The translations under genes and the position numbers were made by a program. The notes under the pieces were generated by a model. It had not been told where the DNA came from, searched no databases, and saw only the letters and a list, made by a program, of their open reading frames with translations. This document shows positions 8,903 to 16,877 of a stretch of DNA of 64,000 bases, in pieces. Positions within the stretch are counted from its first letter, which is position 1. Every line of letters begins with the position of its first letter. Source of the stretch: Fibrobacter sp. (GTDB taxonomy: Bacteria; Fibrobacterota; Fibrobacteria; Fibrobacterales; Fibrobacteraceae). The DNA is taken from assembly GCA_016285835.1 (NCBI GenBank), contig JAEERM010000001.1:22102-86101 (forward strand), given 5' to 3'.

Positions 8903-9058
8903 CTATAAAATTCTGGATGGAGATTGCTTCACCCCTACGGGGTTCGCAATGACAACATTTGTTCAGTTGCGAGCGAGACCAGGAACGAAGCCCGAAGCCG
9001 TACAAAGCGTACGGCGAGCGGATTCGTGACGCCGTATCGCGAAGCCTATAAGGAAAAA

Positions 9059-10315
9059 TTACTTGTCCGTGAGGACAGCGACGCCCGGGAGGGTCTTTCC
9101 TTCGAGCAGTTCGAGAGAGGCTCCACCACCCGTAGAAGTGTGGGTCACCTTCTTGTCGGCACCGTACTTCTTGGCAGCCGTAGCGGTATCGCCACCACCG
9201 ATCACGGTGATTGCGCCAGCAGCGGTAGCTTCGACGATAGCGTCGGCCATAGCCTTGGTGGCCTTTTCGAAGGCTTCGAATTCGAACACGCCAGCAGGGC
9301 CGTTCCAAACGATGGTCTTTGCGGACTTGATAGCGTCAACGAAGAGCTTGGTGGACTGCGCACCCACATCGAGGCCCATCCAGCCAGCCGGAATGCCTTC
9401 GGCGTCAGAGACAGCCTTCGTGGCGGCGTCGGCAGCGAACTTATCGGCAGCGATGTAGTCCACCGGGAGGATGATTTCCTTGCCGGCAGCCTTGGCCTTG
9501 GCCATCAGATCCGGAACGAGCTTGGCGCCTTCTTCGTCAAACAGGGAAGAACCGATTTCGATGTTGTTCAAAACCTTCTTGAAGGTGAAAGCCATGCCAC
9601 CGCCGATGATGATCTTGTCGGCCTTGTCGAGGAGGTTGTTGATGAGCTGGATCTTGTCGGCGACCTTTGCACCGCCGAGGATGGCGAGGAACGGACGCGG
9701 AGGATTGTTGAGCACCTGGTCGAATGCCTTGAGTTCCTTGTTCATGAGGAAACCGGCAGCGCGCTGCGGAAGTTCAACACCAGTCATGGAAGAGTGGTCG
9801 CGGTGAGCGGTACCAAAAGCGTCGTTCACGTAGACGTCAGCGAGCTTGGTGAGGCTTGCGCGGAATGCCTTCACTGCTTCCTTGTCGGCCTTTTCCTTGG
9901 TTTCGGTGCCATCGGCGTTCTTGATCTTGCGCTTGCCTTCTTCTTCGATGTGGAAGCGGAGGTTTTCGAGGAGGATGATTTCACCCGGCTTGATAGCGGC
10001 ACAGGCGGCTTCGACTTCCGGACCCACGCAGTCGGAGAGGAACTTCACCGGCTTCTTGATGAGTTCTTCGAGCTTCTTGGCAACCGGAGCGAGCGTGTAC
10101 TTCATGTTCTTTTCGCCATTCGGACGGCCCAGGTGAGAGGCGAGCACGACGGCTGCACCCTTGTCGAGAGCGTACTGGATGGTCGGGAGGGCGGCTTCGA
10201 TACGCTTGGTGTTGGTGATTTCGCCAGTCACCTTGTCCTGCGGAACGTTGAAGTCGACACGGATGAACACGCGCTTGCCGGCGAGTTCGAGATCTTCAAT
10301 AGAAAGCTTTGCCAT
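9059..10315 (-). CDS. pgk: Phosphoglycerate kinase
   Basis: Glycolytic enzyme of the cytoplasm that transfers phosphate from 1,3-bisphosphoglycerate to ADP. All hallmark blocks are present in 418 residues: RVDFNVP near residue 19, the [12 protein letters not shown] basic patch, [49 protein letters not shown], the nucleotide-binding WNGPAGVFE and the C-terminal [10 protein letters not shown] / [13 protein letters not shown]. Length is normal. The ATG has AGAAGG upstream. It is monocistronic: a divergent gene lies upstream and terminator repeats lie downstream. Confidence 0.98.
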   Translation of the reverse strand: MAKLSIEDLELAGKRVFIRVDFNVPQDKVTGEITNTKRIEAALPTIQYALDKGAAVVLASHLGRPNGEKNMKYTLAPVAKKLEELIKKPVKFLSDCVGPEVEAACAAIKPGEIILLENLRFHIEEEGKRKIKNADGTETKEKADKEAVKAFRASLTKLADVYVNDAFGTAHRDHSSMTGVELPQRAAGFLMNKELKAFDQVLNNPPRPFLAILGGAKVADKIQLINNLLDKADKIIIGGGMAFTFKKVLNNIEIGSSLFDEEGAKLVPDLMAKAKAAGKEIILPVDYIAADKFAADAATKAVSDAEGIPAGWMGLDVGAQSTKLFVDAIKSAKTIVWNGPAGVFEFEAFEKATKAMADAIVEATAAGAITVIGGGDTATAAKKYGADKKVTHTSTGGGASLELLEGKTLPGVAVLTDK

Positions 10316-10466
10316 TGTAGCACCTTCTTTTGGGGTTTAGAGTTAAAATTTCCGCTCAAAATGTAGAATTTTTTACAAAGCCGGTTCGTAAAAAAAGTGC
10401 AATAACTCGTGTTGTAAATCATTTATTTTTTAAATAAGCCTATATTATATGTCAAATTTCGGAAAC

Positions 10467-10499
10467 TTGGAAATAATTGGCTTTTTTTTTATATATTTC
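10467..10499 (+). promoter_or_regulatory. Candidate promoter of the acidic membrane protein gene
   Basis: TTGG (10467-10470) and TATATTTC (10492-10499) are about 21-22 bp apart, similar to the Bacteroidota TTTG / TAnnTTTG arrangement. The start codon follows at 10530 with GGAG in between. This is pattern matching only. Confidence 0.35.
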
Positions 10500-10529
10500 A
10501 CTTGAAATTTGAGCTTATTGGAGCAGAAG

Positions 10530-11591
10530 ATGAAACGTTTATCTTTTATAGTTCTTTGCGCAGCACTCACCGCCTTCGCCGGCCCCTTTGATATTGACGG
10601 GTTCGATGCTACAGATGTCGGTTCGCCTGACCAGTATATTACTGCTGAATTTGGTGGTCAGCTGAAGAAGGCTCCGGCCTCCGAGGTCGGGTCGTTGCAG
10701 TCCGGTCGCTTGGTTGTGCGTCAGAAGTTCGAAGACCCGTTCGGCGAGTCCGAAACGACATACCAGCTTTACCAGGGCCGTGCAGGCGACCTCTCGTCGC
10801 TCGTCCCGCTGACTGCCGAAGGTGCCGACTATAGCGACATCGTCAAGGCCAAGATTTATCAACGCAAGGGCATGGATGCCGAAGAAGACGCCGAAAAGGT
10901 TTATTTCGACGGCAAGTTCATCTATGTACCCGGCATGTCCAGCGCCATTGCCTACGTGAATAACGCTCCTGTGGAACTCAAGGGCGCCGAGGACGACGAA
11001 CCGGTGGCGGCAGCTCCGGCACCCGCGGTTGACGATGACGAGGAAGAAGAGGATGAAGCTCCGGTCGCTGCCAAGAAGCCCCGTGTCGAAGAAGACGAAG
11101 AAGAATGTGACGAGTACGATCCGGATTGCGAAGACGAAGAAGAATACGATGTCAAGGGCAACCTTGATCGTAGCAATAGGGAAGCTGATGCCCGCGACTA
11201 CGCTGCAAGCGATGCTTCTGAAAATGCCACTGACCGTTTCGGTATTGCCGACGAAGTCCGTTTCTGGTCTGCTGTAGCCCTTTCTGCGGTGGCCGTGGGT
11301 AGTGCTGTCATGGGCGTTTACCAGCACATGAAGGCCAACGAGGCTCGGGACGCTTACGACAGTCTCGGCACGTTGAACGACAAGATTATAAATGGTTGCG
11401 ATGGTAACAAAAACTGCGAGGAAGCTGTAAGCAAGTATGGAGCGACTGCGGATGGATGGACAGTCGCCTGGTTGCAGGAACGCATGGATATTAACAAGAA
11501 GACGCAGGACTCCTATGCTACAGCCCGTAACATCTGGTTCGGTGTGACGGCTGTGTCTCTGACGGCTGCAATTGTCCTGTTCGTATGGTAA
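10530..11591 (+). CDS. Exported acidic protein with two C-terminal membrane segments
   Basis: The start is the ATG at 10530, with GGAG 5' of it and a signal peptide (MKRLSFIVLCAALTAFA). The 353-residue protein has an N-terminal globular part (about 20-150) and then an Ala/Pro and Asp/Glu-rich stretch (about 160-215, including DDDEEEEDE and EEDEEECDEYDPDCEDEEE). Membrane segments follow near residues 245-268 and at the extreme C-terminus (NIWFGVTAVSLTAAIVLFVW), with a short Cys-pair loop between. The acidic block may bind cations. No family was recognised. Its stop overlaps folB by 7 bp, which implies coupled translation. Confidence 0.75.
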   Translation: MKRLSFIVLCAALTAFAGPFDIDGFDATDVGSPDQYITAEFGGQLKKAPASEVGSLQSGRLVVRQKFEDPFGESETTYQLYQGRAGDLSSLVPLTAEGADYSDIVKAKIYQRKGMDAEEDAEKVYFDGKFIYVPGMSSAIAYVNNAPVELKGAEDDEPVAAAPAPAVDDDEEEEDEAPVAAKKPRVEEDEEECDEYDPDCEDEEEYDVKGNLDRSNREADARDYAASDASENATDRFGIADEVRFWSAVALSAVAVGSAVMGVYQHMKANEARDAYDSLGTLNDKIINGCDGNKNCEEAVSKYGATADGWTVAWLQERMDINKKTQDSYATARNIWFGVTAVSLTAAIVLFVW

Positions 11592-11950
11592 TCAATCCGG
11601 GTAAGATTTCACTCAAGGACCTTGAGTTCAACTGCATTATCGGGACCCTTCCTTTCGAAAGGGAAAACGAGCAGCCCATAGTTCTCAATGTTTCGATTAT
11701 GGTGGATTTTACCCAGGCCGCCCGCAACGAGGATTTGGCCCATTCAATAGATTATGCACAATTGGCGGAAGACCTTCAACGGTTTGTCCGCCTTTCTTGT
11801 TTCCAATTGGAAGAAACCTTGGTCGTCGAGACTGCCAAGTATATTCTACAACATTATCCCAAGGTTTTGGAAGCCGAAGTCCGCGTGTGTAAGCCCAATG
11901 CAATTCCCGGTGCGGCTGGAGCCGAATCGAGTGTCGTTGTCAGGCGTTAG
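11585..11950 (+). CDS. folB: Dihydroneopterin aldolase
   Basis: A folate-pathway enzyme that cleaves 7,8-dihydroneopterin to 6-hydroxymethyl-dihydropterin and glycolaldehyde. The 121 residues match the family: the IGTLPFERENEQPIVLN block near residue 20, the SIDYAQLAEDL motif, the LVVETAKYIL helix and the V-x-V-x-KP-x-A-IP strand with its conserved Lys-Pro. Length is normal. The start ATG overlaps the previous gene's stop, so it is probably translated by coupling. Other folate genes are not in the window. Confidence 0.93.
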   Translation: MVINPGKISLKDLEFNCIIGTLPFERENEQPIVLNVSIMVDFTQAARNEDLAHSIDYAQLAEDLQRFVRLSCFQLEETLVVETAKYILQHYPKVLEAEVRVCKPNAIPGAAGAESSVVVRR

Positions 11951-11951
11951 T

Positions 11952-13478
11952 CTAGCTGTAGGTCTTGTACCTCAGCGCTTCCGATAAATCGCTAATTTCT
12001 ATAGATTCGTTGTTCCGCAGGTCGGCAATTGTTCGTGCGACCTTTAGGAGCCTGTAGTAGCCACGTGCGCTCAGGTTCATTTTGTCGGCAGCGGAAACAG
12101 CAAAACGTTCTGTCGCAGATGTCATCATGGCGAAGCGTTGCGCGCATTCCGAAGACATCTCCGCATTGGCCTTGAATGGGGTTCCCGAGAACCGCTTGTG
12201 CTGGATGTTGCGTGCCGCACAGACACGTTTGCGTATAGTCGCCGACGATTCCCCTTCGGGCTTTCCGATGAAATTGCCTGCGTCTACTGGGGGAACGCTT
12301 ACCTGGATGTCGATACGGTCGAGCAGTGGGCCTGAGATTCGTTCCTTGTAACGTTTGCGAGCTTCGGGCAGGCATGTGCATGCTCGCTTTGGGTCCATCG
12401 CAAAACCGCAGGGGCATGGATTCATCGCGGCTCCCATCATGAAGCGGGCGGGCCACACGACGGTCCCGCTGGCCCGGCTTACCGAGATAGCTCCGTCTTC
12501 CATGGGTTCGCGCAGGGCTTCGAGTACGCCTCGGTTGAATTCCGGCAACTCGTCCAGGAATAGAACTCCGTTATGGGCGAGGCTCGCTTCACCGGGAAGG
12601 AGCCTCGCCCCGCCGCCTACGAGTGATACCATTGATGCAGAATGATGCGGCGTGCGGAATGGCCGGGAGAGAATCGGCCTAAATGCTTCGGAATCTCCAG
12701 AACGTCTAGCGCAGGAGTGGATTCTTGTCGTTTCCAGGATTTCCTCGTCGGTCATTTCGGGAAGGATTCCCGGCAAGCATCGGGCGCACAGCGTCTTGCC
12801 TGCGCCCGGCGAACCGACCAACAAGAAATTGTGGGCGCCGGCGGCGGCCACTTCAAGTGCTCTTTTTACGTTGGACATCCCGACGACATTCTTGAAGTCC
12901 GGGATGGACGAGGAAGGCGGAGCGGCTTTTTGTGTCAACCCTTTAGCTACGTATATGGAACTTCCCGCCCCGCCTTCCAAGATTTCAATGCACTCGGATA
13001 AAGTATCTACACTTATGTAACGCAGGCCTTCGACTAGCGAAGCCTCTGCGGAATTTGCTTTCGGTATGACGAGTATGTTTTCGTCCCCTCGTGGCAAGCT
13101 CATCGCTACCGAAAGCACACCCCTGACGGGTTTCAAAAGCCCGTCAAGAGATAGTTCTCCAACAAAGACATACCGTTCCAGTTTAGGAATTTCGATTTCG
13201 CCTGTGGATACAAGTAAACCAATCGCAAGAGGCAGGTCGAGTGCGGAACCTTCCTTGCGCAAGTCCGCGGGTGACAGGTTCACCGTTGTTCGGAAACCTG
13301 TCACCACCTTTCCTACGGAGCGGATGGCTGAAACGACCCGCTCGCGGGATTCCCTCACTGCGTTGTCCGGAAGCCCAACCAAGGTGAATCCCGGTAAACC
13401 CTGTGAAGCGTCAACTTCGACACTAACCGGGACGGCCTTAATTCCAAACAGACAGTAAGAACGGATTCTGCGAAACAA
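11952..13478 (-). CDS. comM: ComM/YifB-family Mg-chelatase-like AAA+ ATPase
   Basis: 508 residues in the normal architecture: an N-terminal ChlI-type (Lon-protease-like) domain (SVEVDASQGLPGFTLVGLPD, NLSPADLRKEGSALDLP), a AAA+ core with Walker A GSPGAGKT, Walker B GVLFLDELPEF, the NPCPCG motif with its Cys pairs, and a C-terminal helical domain (SARGYYRLLKVARTIADL). In other bacteria ComM is a branch-migration helicase acting in natural transformation. The start codon is TTG with weak GTAGGT upstream. It converges with folB, leaving one base between the stops. Confidence 0.93.
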   Translation of the reverse strand: MFRRIRSYCLFGIKAVPVSVEVDASQGLPGFTLVGLPDNAVRESRERVVSAIRSVGKVVTGFRTTVNLSPADLRKEGSALDLPLAIGLLVSTGEIEIPKLERYVFVGELSLDGLLKPVRGVLSVAMSLPRGDENILVIPKANSAEASLVEGLRYISVDTLSECIEILEGGAGSSIYVAKGLTQKAAPPSSSIPDFKNVVGMSNVKRALEVAAAGAHNFLLVGSPGAGKTLCARCLPGILPEMTDEEILETTRIHSCARRSGDSEAFRPILSRPFRTPHHSASMVSLVGGGARLLPGEASLAHNGVLFLDELPEFNRGVLEALREPMEDGAISVSRASGTVVWPARFMMGAAMNPCPCGFAMDPKRACTCLPEARKRYKERISGPLLDRIDIQVSVPPVDAGNFIGKPEGESSATIRKRVCAARNIQHKRFSGTPFKANAEMSSECAQRFAMMTSATERFAVSAADKMNLSARGYYRLLKVARTIADLRNNESIEISDLSEALRYKTYS

Positions 13479-13491
13479 TTTTTACCTACGG

Positions 13492-13830
13492 CTAGTTCAT
13501 GCACTGTTGATAGCGTTCAAGGACGCAGTTTTCAATATGCTCACGGAGCTGGCGTGTAATCGGGGTGCAGACGTAGCGAGTTTCTTCTCCCTTAAAAAAC
13601 GGATCGCACGGGTAACTGACGAAATATCCGTTTATGCCGTCGATGACGCGAAGTCCGCGAATTTGAAATTGGTCGTTTAGGACAACCGAAGCCATTGCCT
13701 TGATTTTGCCAAGGGACATTCCTTCTTTGAAAGCGAAAATTTGCACGTTGGTCACCGCAAGACAATCGAATGATGCGGATTCTTTTTGAATCAGGGCGTC
13801 GTTGCTGTTTTCTGCCGTATTCTCAGACAT
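13492..13830 (-). CDS. spoVG: SpoVG-family regulator
   Basis: The 112-residue protein has an extended N-terminus (about 22 residues) ahead of the SpoVG fold: VTNVQIFAFKEGMSLGKIKAMASVVLNDQF, broken by no insertions, then the signature IRGLRVIDGINGYFVSYP and the C-terminal ITRQLREHIENCVLERYQ helix. SpoVG proteins bind nucleic acid and affect septation and gene expression in Gram-positives and spirochaetes. AAAGGAG precedes the ATG. It lies 13 bp upstream of comM on the same strand and may be cotranscribed with it. Confidence 0.88.
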   Translation of the reverse strand: MSENTAENSNDALIQKESASFDCLAVTNVQIFAFKEGMSLGKIKAMASVVLNDQFQIRGLRVIDGINGYFVSYPCDPFFKGEETRYVCTPITRQLREHIENCVLERYQQCMN

Positions 13831-13949
13831 GGGTTCTCCTTTCTAATAGTTTCTTTCGCAATTATCTTTGCAAGAATCGTGCCAATGTTAGAAGATGGCT
13901 AAATAAACCTAAAAACGCTGAAAACGGTTTCAGTGAAGTGCTCAAAAAA

Positions 13950-13983
13950 GTGATTAATCAGTGATTAATCGTTTTTTAATCAC
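13950..13983. promoter_or_regulatory. Direct and inverted repeat between spoVG and hisH
   Basis: GTGATTAATC occurs twice in a row (13950-13959 and 13961-13970). The second copy forms a perfect 8-bp inverted repeat, GTGATTAA / TTAATCAC, with a 7-nt spacer. It sits in the divergent intergenic region, where an operator is plausible. No regulator can be named. Confidence 0.35.
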
Positions 13984-14029
13984 CTGATCCGCGTGTGTGC
14001 GTGGGTGACTCTAGTCTTCAAAATGTTTC

Positions 14030-14037
14030 TATCTTTG
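14030..14037 (+). promoter_or_regulatory. -7 element TATCTTTG of hisH
   Basis: TATCTTTG matches the Bacteroidota -7 consensus TAnnTTTG. It lies 21 nt before the hisH ATG, with the ribosome binding site GAGAGG in between. Confidence 0.5.
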
Positions 14038-14058
14038 GGCTAGCTAAGAGAGGTTTCT

Positions 14059-14682
14059 ATGTCCGCAAATCCTATAATCGTGGTCGACTATAATGCCGGT
14101 AACTTGACGTCCGTGATGAACGCGCTCTCGCATATTGGCGTGGATGCGAAGTCGAGTCGCGATGCCGACGAAATTGCGAAGGCGACTCGGTTGATTTTCC
14201 CGGGTGTGGGTGCTGCGGCATCGGCCATGGAAACTTTGACGAAGACCGGAATTGGCGAGGCCATCAAGACGGTGGTGAAAGCTGGGAACCCGGTGCTCGG
14301 TATTTGCATTGGCTGCCAGATTATCCTCGAAGAAAGCGAGGAGGACGGTGGCGTGAAGACGCTCGGGCTGATTCCGGGCAAGGCGGTACGCTTCAAGGAC
14401 GAACCGGGCCTCAAGATCCCGCACATGGGCTGGAACCAAGTGGAGTTCACCCGTGAACACCCGATTATGAAGGGCATCCGCAGCGGTTGCGACTTCTATT
14501 ATGTGCATTCCTACCACCCGCAGGTGCCTGCAGAATATGCTTTTGCCGAGACGACTTACGGCACGCAGACGTTCCAGGGAATCGTGGGTAAGGACAACTT
14601 AATTGCGACGCAGTTCCATCAGGAAAAGAGCGGCGACGTTGGACTCGCCATGCTCAAGAATTTCTGCGACTGGAATGTGTAG
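14059..14682 (+). CDS. hisH: Imidazole glycerol phosphate synthase, glutaminase subunit
   Basis: A class I glutamine amidotransferase that feeds ammonia to HisF in histidine biosynthesis. The 207-residue protein carries the nucleophile C83 (GICIGCQ; the usual Met is C86 here) and the catalytic pair H187 and E189 in QFHQEKSG. Other conserved blocks are VDYNAGN, PGVGA and the PHMGWN motif. Length is normal. It stands alone: hisF and other his genes are not in the window. It converges with rph, leaving 3 bp between stops. Confidence 0.95.
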   Translation: MSANPIIVVDYNAGNLTSVMNALSHIGVDAKSSRDADEIAKATRLIFPGVGAAASAMETLTKTGIGEAIKTVVKAGNPVLGICIGCQIILEESEEDGGVKTLGLIPGKAVRFKDEPGLKIPHMGWNQVEFTREHPIMKGIRSGCDFYYVHSYHPQVPAEYAFAETTYGTQTFQGIVGKDNLIATQFHQEKSGDVGLAMLKNFCDWNV

Positions 14683-14685
14683 GGG

Positions 14686-15411
14686 CTATGGCAGTTCGCC
14701 GCCAATCAGTTCCATCTGTTTTTTGAAGATGTCCTTGCATGCGTTCTCGCCCAGGTCGAGGAGCGTGTTGAGCATGTTGCGGTCGAAACTGGCGTGTTCG
14801 CCCGTGCCTTGCACTTCGATGAAGTTCTTGGCGTCCTGCATCACGACGTTCATGTCGACATCGGCAGCGGAATCTTCTACATAGCAAAGGTCGCAGAGTG
14901 GCTTGCCATCGACGACACCTACGGAAATGGCGGTGATGCCGTGCTTGAGGATTTGTTGCGTGATGCCGAGACGTTCCTTGATTTTCTTGAGCGCGATGGC
15001 GAGGGCGACAAAACCGCCGATGATGCTTGCGGTGCGGGTGCCGCCGTCAGCTTCGATGACGTCGCAATCGACGACGATTGCGTTCTCGCCGAGGGCGGCG
15101 AGATCGGCGGCACCGCGGAGGGAACGGCCCACCAGGCGCTGGATTTCTTGCGTGCGGCCACTGGCTCCCTTGCGTTCGCGTTCCACGCGCTTGCCCGTGC
15201 TCTGCGGGAGCAGGGAGTATTCGGCGGTAATCCATCCGGTGCCGCGGCCGGCGAGCCAGTCGGGGACCTTCGGGAGGAGGGTGGCGTTGCAGATGACGCG
15301 GGTGCGTCCCATCTCGATGAGCACGGAACCGTCGGCACTGGAGATGAAGCCGGTGGTCATCTTGAGGTTGCGGTATTCGTCAAATTTGCGGTCGGTACGT
15401 TCGTAAGCCAT
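14686..15411 (-). CDS. rph: Ribonuclease PH
   Basis: A phosphorolytic 3' exoribonuclease that trims tRNA precursors. The start is MAYERTDRKFDEYR, with GGAG upstream; a six-codon extension lacks family residues. In 241 residues it shows R-x-x-D near the N-terminus, TRVICNATLLPKVPDWL, GWITAEYSLLPQST, the RTQEIQRLVGRSLRGAADL block, IVVDCDVIEADGGTRTASI with the catalytic Asp residues, and DLCYVEDSAADVDMN near the C-terminus. It is 39 bp downstream of pheA on the same strand. Confidence 0.95.
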   Translation of the reverse strand: MAYERTDRKFDEYRNLKMTTGFISSADGSVLIEMGRTRVICNATLLPKVPDWLAGRGTGWITAEYSLLPQSTGKRVERERKGASGRTQEIQRLVGRSLRGAADLAALGENAIVVDCDVIEADGGTRTASIIGGFVALAIALKKIKERLGITQQILKHGITAISVGVVDGKPLCDLCYVEDSAADVDMNVVMQDAKNFIEVQGTGEHASFDRNMLNTLLDLGENACKDIFKKQMELIGGELP

Positions 15412-15450
15412 AATTGCTCCAATTATCAATCATCCATCATCAATTATCAA

Positions 15451-16302
15451 TTAATAACTCAACTTCTCCGTGTTGCCTTCGCGGAAGCTTCCGAGGCGGT
15501 ACACGAAATCGCAGTAGCTCTGGAGTTCTTCCAGCGCTTCGACGACGGTGGCATCTTTCGGGTTGCCTTCGAAGGAAAGGTGGAAAATGTATTCCCACGG
15601 GCGGTCGGGATGCGGACGACTCTCGATGCGGGTGAGGTTCAGGTCGCGCTTGGCAAAGCAGCCGAGTGCGGCATGGAGTGCACCGGACCTGCCGGAATCG
15701 CTCAGCATGAAGAGCAGAGTCGTCTTGATTTTGCCCGTTTCGGGGAGGGGGTTCGCCACTTTTTGGATGGCATAAAACCGGGTGAAGTTCACCCCCGGCA
15801 AGTTCTCGATGCCCTCGGCCAGAATGTCGAGGCCATAGAACTTGCCGGCGTAGGCGCTCGCAATCGCGCCTACGGTTTTATCGCCACGTTTGGCGATTTC
15901 TTCGGCGCTGCCTGCGGTGTCGTAGAACGCCGTACTCTTGATGTTTGGGTTGCGCCCGAAAAAACGGCTGCATTGAGCAAGGCCCTGCGGGTGACTCAGC
16001 ACTTCCTTGATGTCCTCGAGTTTTGTTCCGGGGAGAGCGCAAAGGCTATGCGAAATCTGCAACTTGACTTCGCCCACGATAGGGTGGCGCCACTTGTACA
16101 ACAAATCGTAGTTGTCGTAGATGGAACCCGCGGTGGAGTTTTCGATGGGAATGGCCCCGCCGTCCACGGCGCCGGTTTCGATGCCCTGGAAAATCTGCTC
16201 GAAGGTGTCCATCGGGATGACCTCGATGTCGTTTCCGAACAAGTGATAGGCGGCGCTTTCGCTGTAGGCCCCGCGACGGCCCTGAAATGCGATCTTCTTC
16301 AT
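15451..16302 (-). CDS. pheA: Prephenate dehydratase with ACT domain
   Basis: Converts prephenate to phenylpyruvate in phenylalanine synthesis. The 283-residue protein begins with the substrate-binding fold (AFQGRRGAYSESAA, GAIPIENSTAGSI, SHPQGLAQC) and has the catalytic VNFTRFYAI motif near residue 175. A C-terminal ACT domain (about 190-270) carries the ESRP phenylalanine-binding motif (TRIESRPHPDRPWEYIF). It is a stand-alone dehydratase without chorismate mutase. There is no ribosome binding site; TATCTTTC lies 5 nt before the ATG, so the mRNA may be leaderless. Confidence 0.95.
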   Translation of the reverse strand: MKKIAFQGRRGAYSESAAYHLFGNDIEVIPMDTFEQIFQGIETGAVDGGAIPIENSTAGSIYDNYDLLYKWRHPIVGEVKLQISHSLCALPGTKLEDIKEVLSHPQGLAQCSRFFGRNPNIKSTAFYDTAGSAEEIAKRGDKTVGAIASAYAGKFYGLDILAEGIENLPGVNFTRFYAIQKVANPLPETGKIKTTLLFMLSDSGRSGALHAALGCFAKRDLNLTRIESRPHPDRPWEYIFHLSFEGNPKDATVVEALEELQSYCDFVYRLGSFREGNTEKLSY

Positions 16303-16307
16303 GATGG

Positions 16308-16315
16308 GAAAGATA
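16308..16315 (-). promoter_or_regulatory. TATCTTTC element 5 nt before pheA ATG
   Basis: Read on the minus strand, TATCTTTC ends 5 nt before the ATG and leaves no room for a Shine-Dalgarno site. It fits a -7 element driving a leaderless transcript. Confidence 0.45.
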
Positions 16316-16319
16316 GAAA

Positions 16320-16780
16320 AAGAGGGGATAGGATCTAGGGACTAGAATCTAGGGATTTGTCATTCGCAGGCGCATGACTCGTCGGCTCAGCCATGCCGAA
16401 ACGCAAGCGTTTTGGCGTGGCATTCGCCTTGGTTGTCATTGCGAAGGGCGAATAGCCCTGAAGCAATCTCTAGGCATGAGGTCGGCGCGTTGCGCCTTTG
16501 AGGTGTGAGGTCGGTCGCTACGCTCCCTTCGAGGTGCGAGGATGTAGAATGTGGTTAGTAAACAGTGGTTGGTGGTTAGGGGGTGAACTCCGAGTTTGAC
16601 CTTTTTACGGCTTACTAATCATCTGAAAACTCACTGCTCATAGCTCGAGCCCCGAGCCTCGAACCTCATACCTCATCGCTCATTACTCACTGCTCATAAC
16701 TCGTTGCTCGTACCTCGAACCTCGAGCCTGGAGCCCCGCGCCCCTGTATCATGTACGAGGGGGTGGGGTGTCGGAGAACA
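16320..16780. repeat. Repeat-rich spacer before the GH9 gene (mosaic element copy 1)
   Basis: This non-coding stretch is a mosaic. It holds CTAG-rich short repeats (16330-16355), several palindromes around 16393-16425, a dispersed palindrome TTGTCATTGCGAA ... TGAAGCAATCTC (16433-16470), GAGGTCG-[palindrome]-TTTGAGGT units (16478-16540), and a 65-bp core (16551-16616) repeated at 36636-36700. A degenerate CTCATTACTCACTG / CCTCGAACCTCGAG satellite follows (16620-16745). No gene or tRNA is visible in it. Confidence 0.8.
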
Positions 16781-16815
16781 TCTAGGGAACATTTTTTTTG
16801 ATACGAAAAAGTTTT

Positions 16816-16849
16816 TTTGTACAGCTCGTTTGTTTTGACTATAAATTTT
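16816..16849 (+). promoter_or_regulatory. Candidate promoter of the GH9 gene
   Basis: TTTG (16816-16819) and TAAATTTT (16842-16849) are 22 bp apart, loosely like TTTG / TAnnTTTG. They precede the GTG start at 16878, which has GGAG 9 nt upstream. Confidence 0.35.
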
Positions 16850-16877
16850 AGCTGGGGATTAGTAGGAGAGTTGCCTT

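Larger units (their letters stand above)
8670..8980. repeat. Three tandem ~104-bp units with paired palindromes
   Basis: Three head-to-tail units (period 106 then 103 bp) each hold two palindromes. The first is a hairpin of GAACTCCCG-CGAA-CGGGAGTTC type, starting at 8673, 8776 and 8881. The second is a nested palindrome reading ATTGCTTC, ACCCC, TAC, GGGGT, TCGCAAT (8711-8746, 8817-8852, 8920-8955). Between them lie conserved CCTATAAAATT and CAGTTGCGAGCGAGAAAAAA blocks. The array sits between pgk and the glycine-zipper genes, where minus-strand transcripts from pgk would run into it. Confidence 0.85.

Noticed and set aside
8670..8980. Repeat array considered as CRISPR
   Set aside because: Only three units, and the sequence between palindromes is conserved rather than unique, so there are no spacers.
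8924..10366. 480-codon plus-strand frame opposite pgk
   Set aside because: Antisense to phosphoglycerate kinase; its N-terminal part is the intergenic repeat.
14794..16338. 514-codon plus-strand frame across rph and pheA
   Set aside because: It runs antisense to two recognised enzymes and through their spacer, with no domain of its own.
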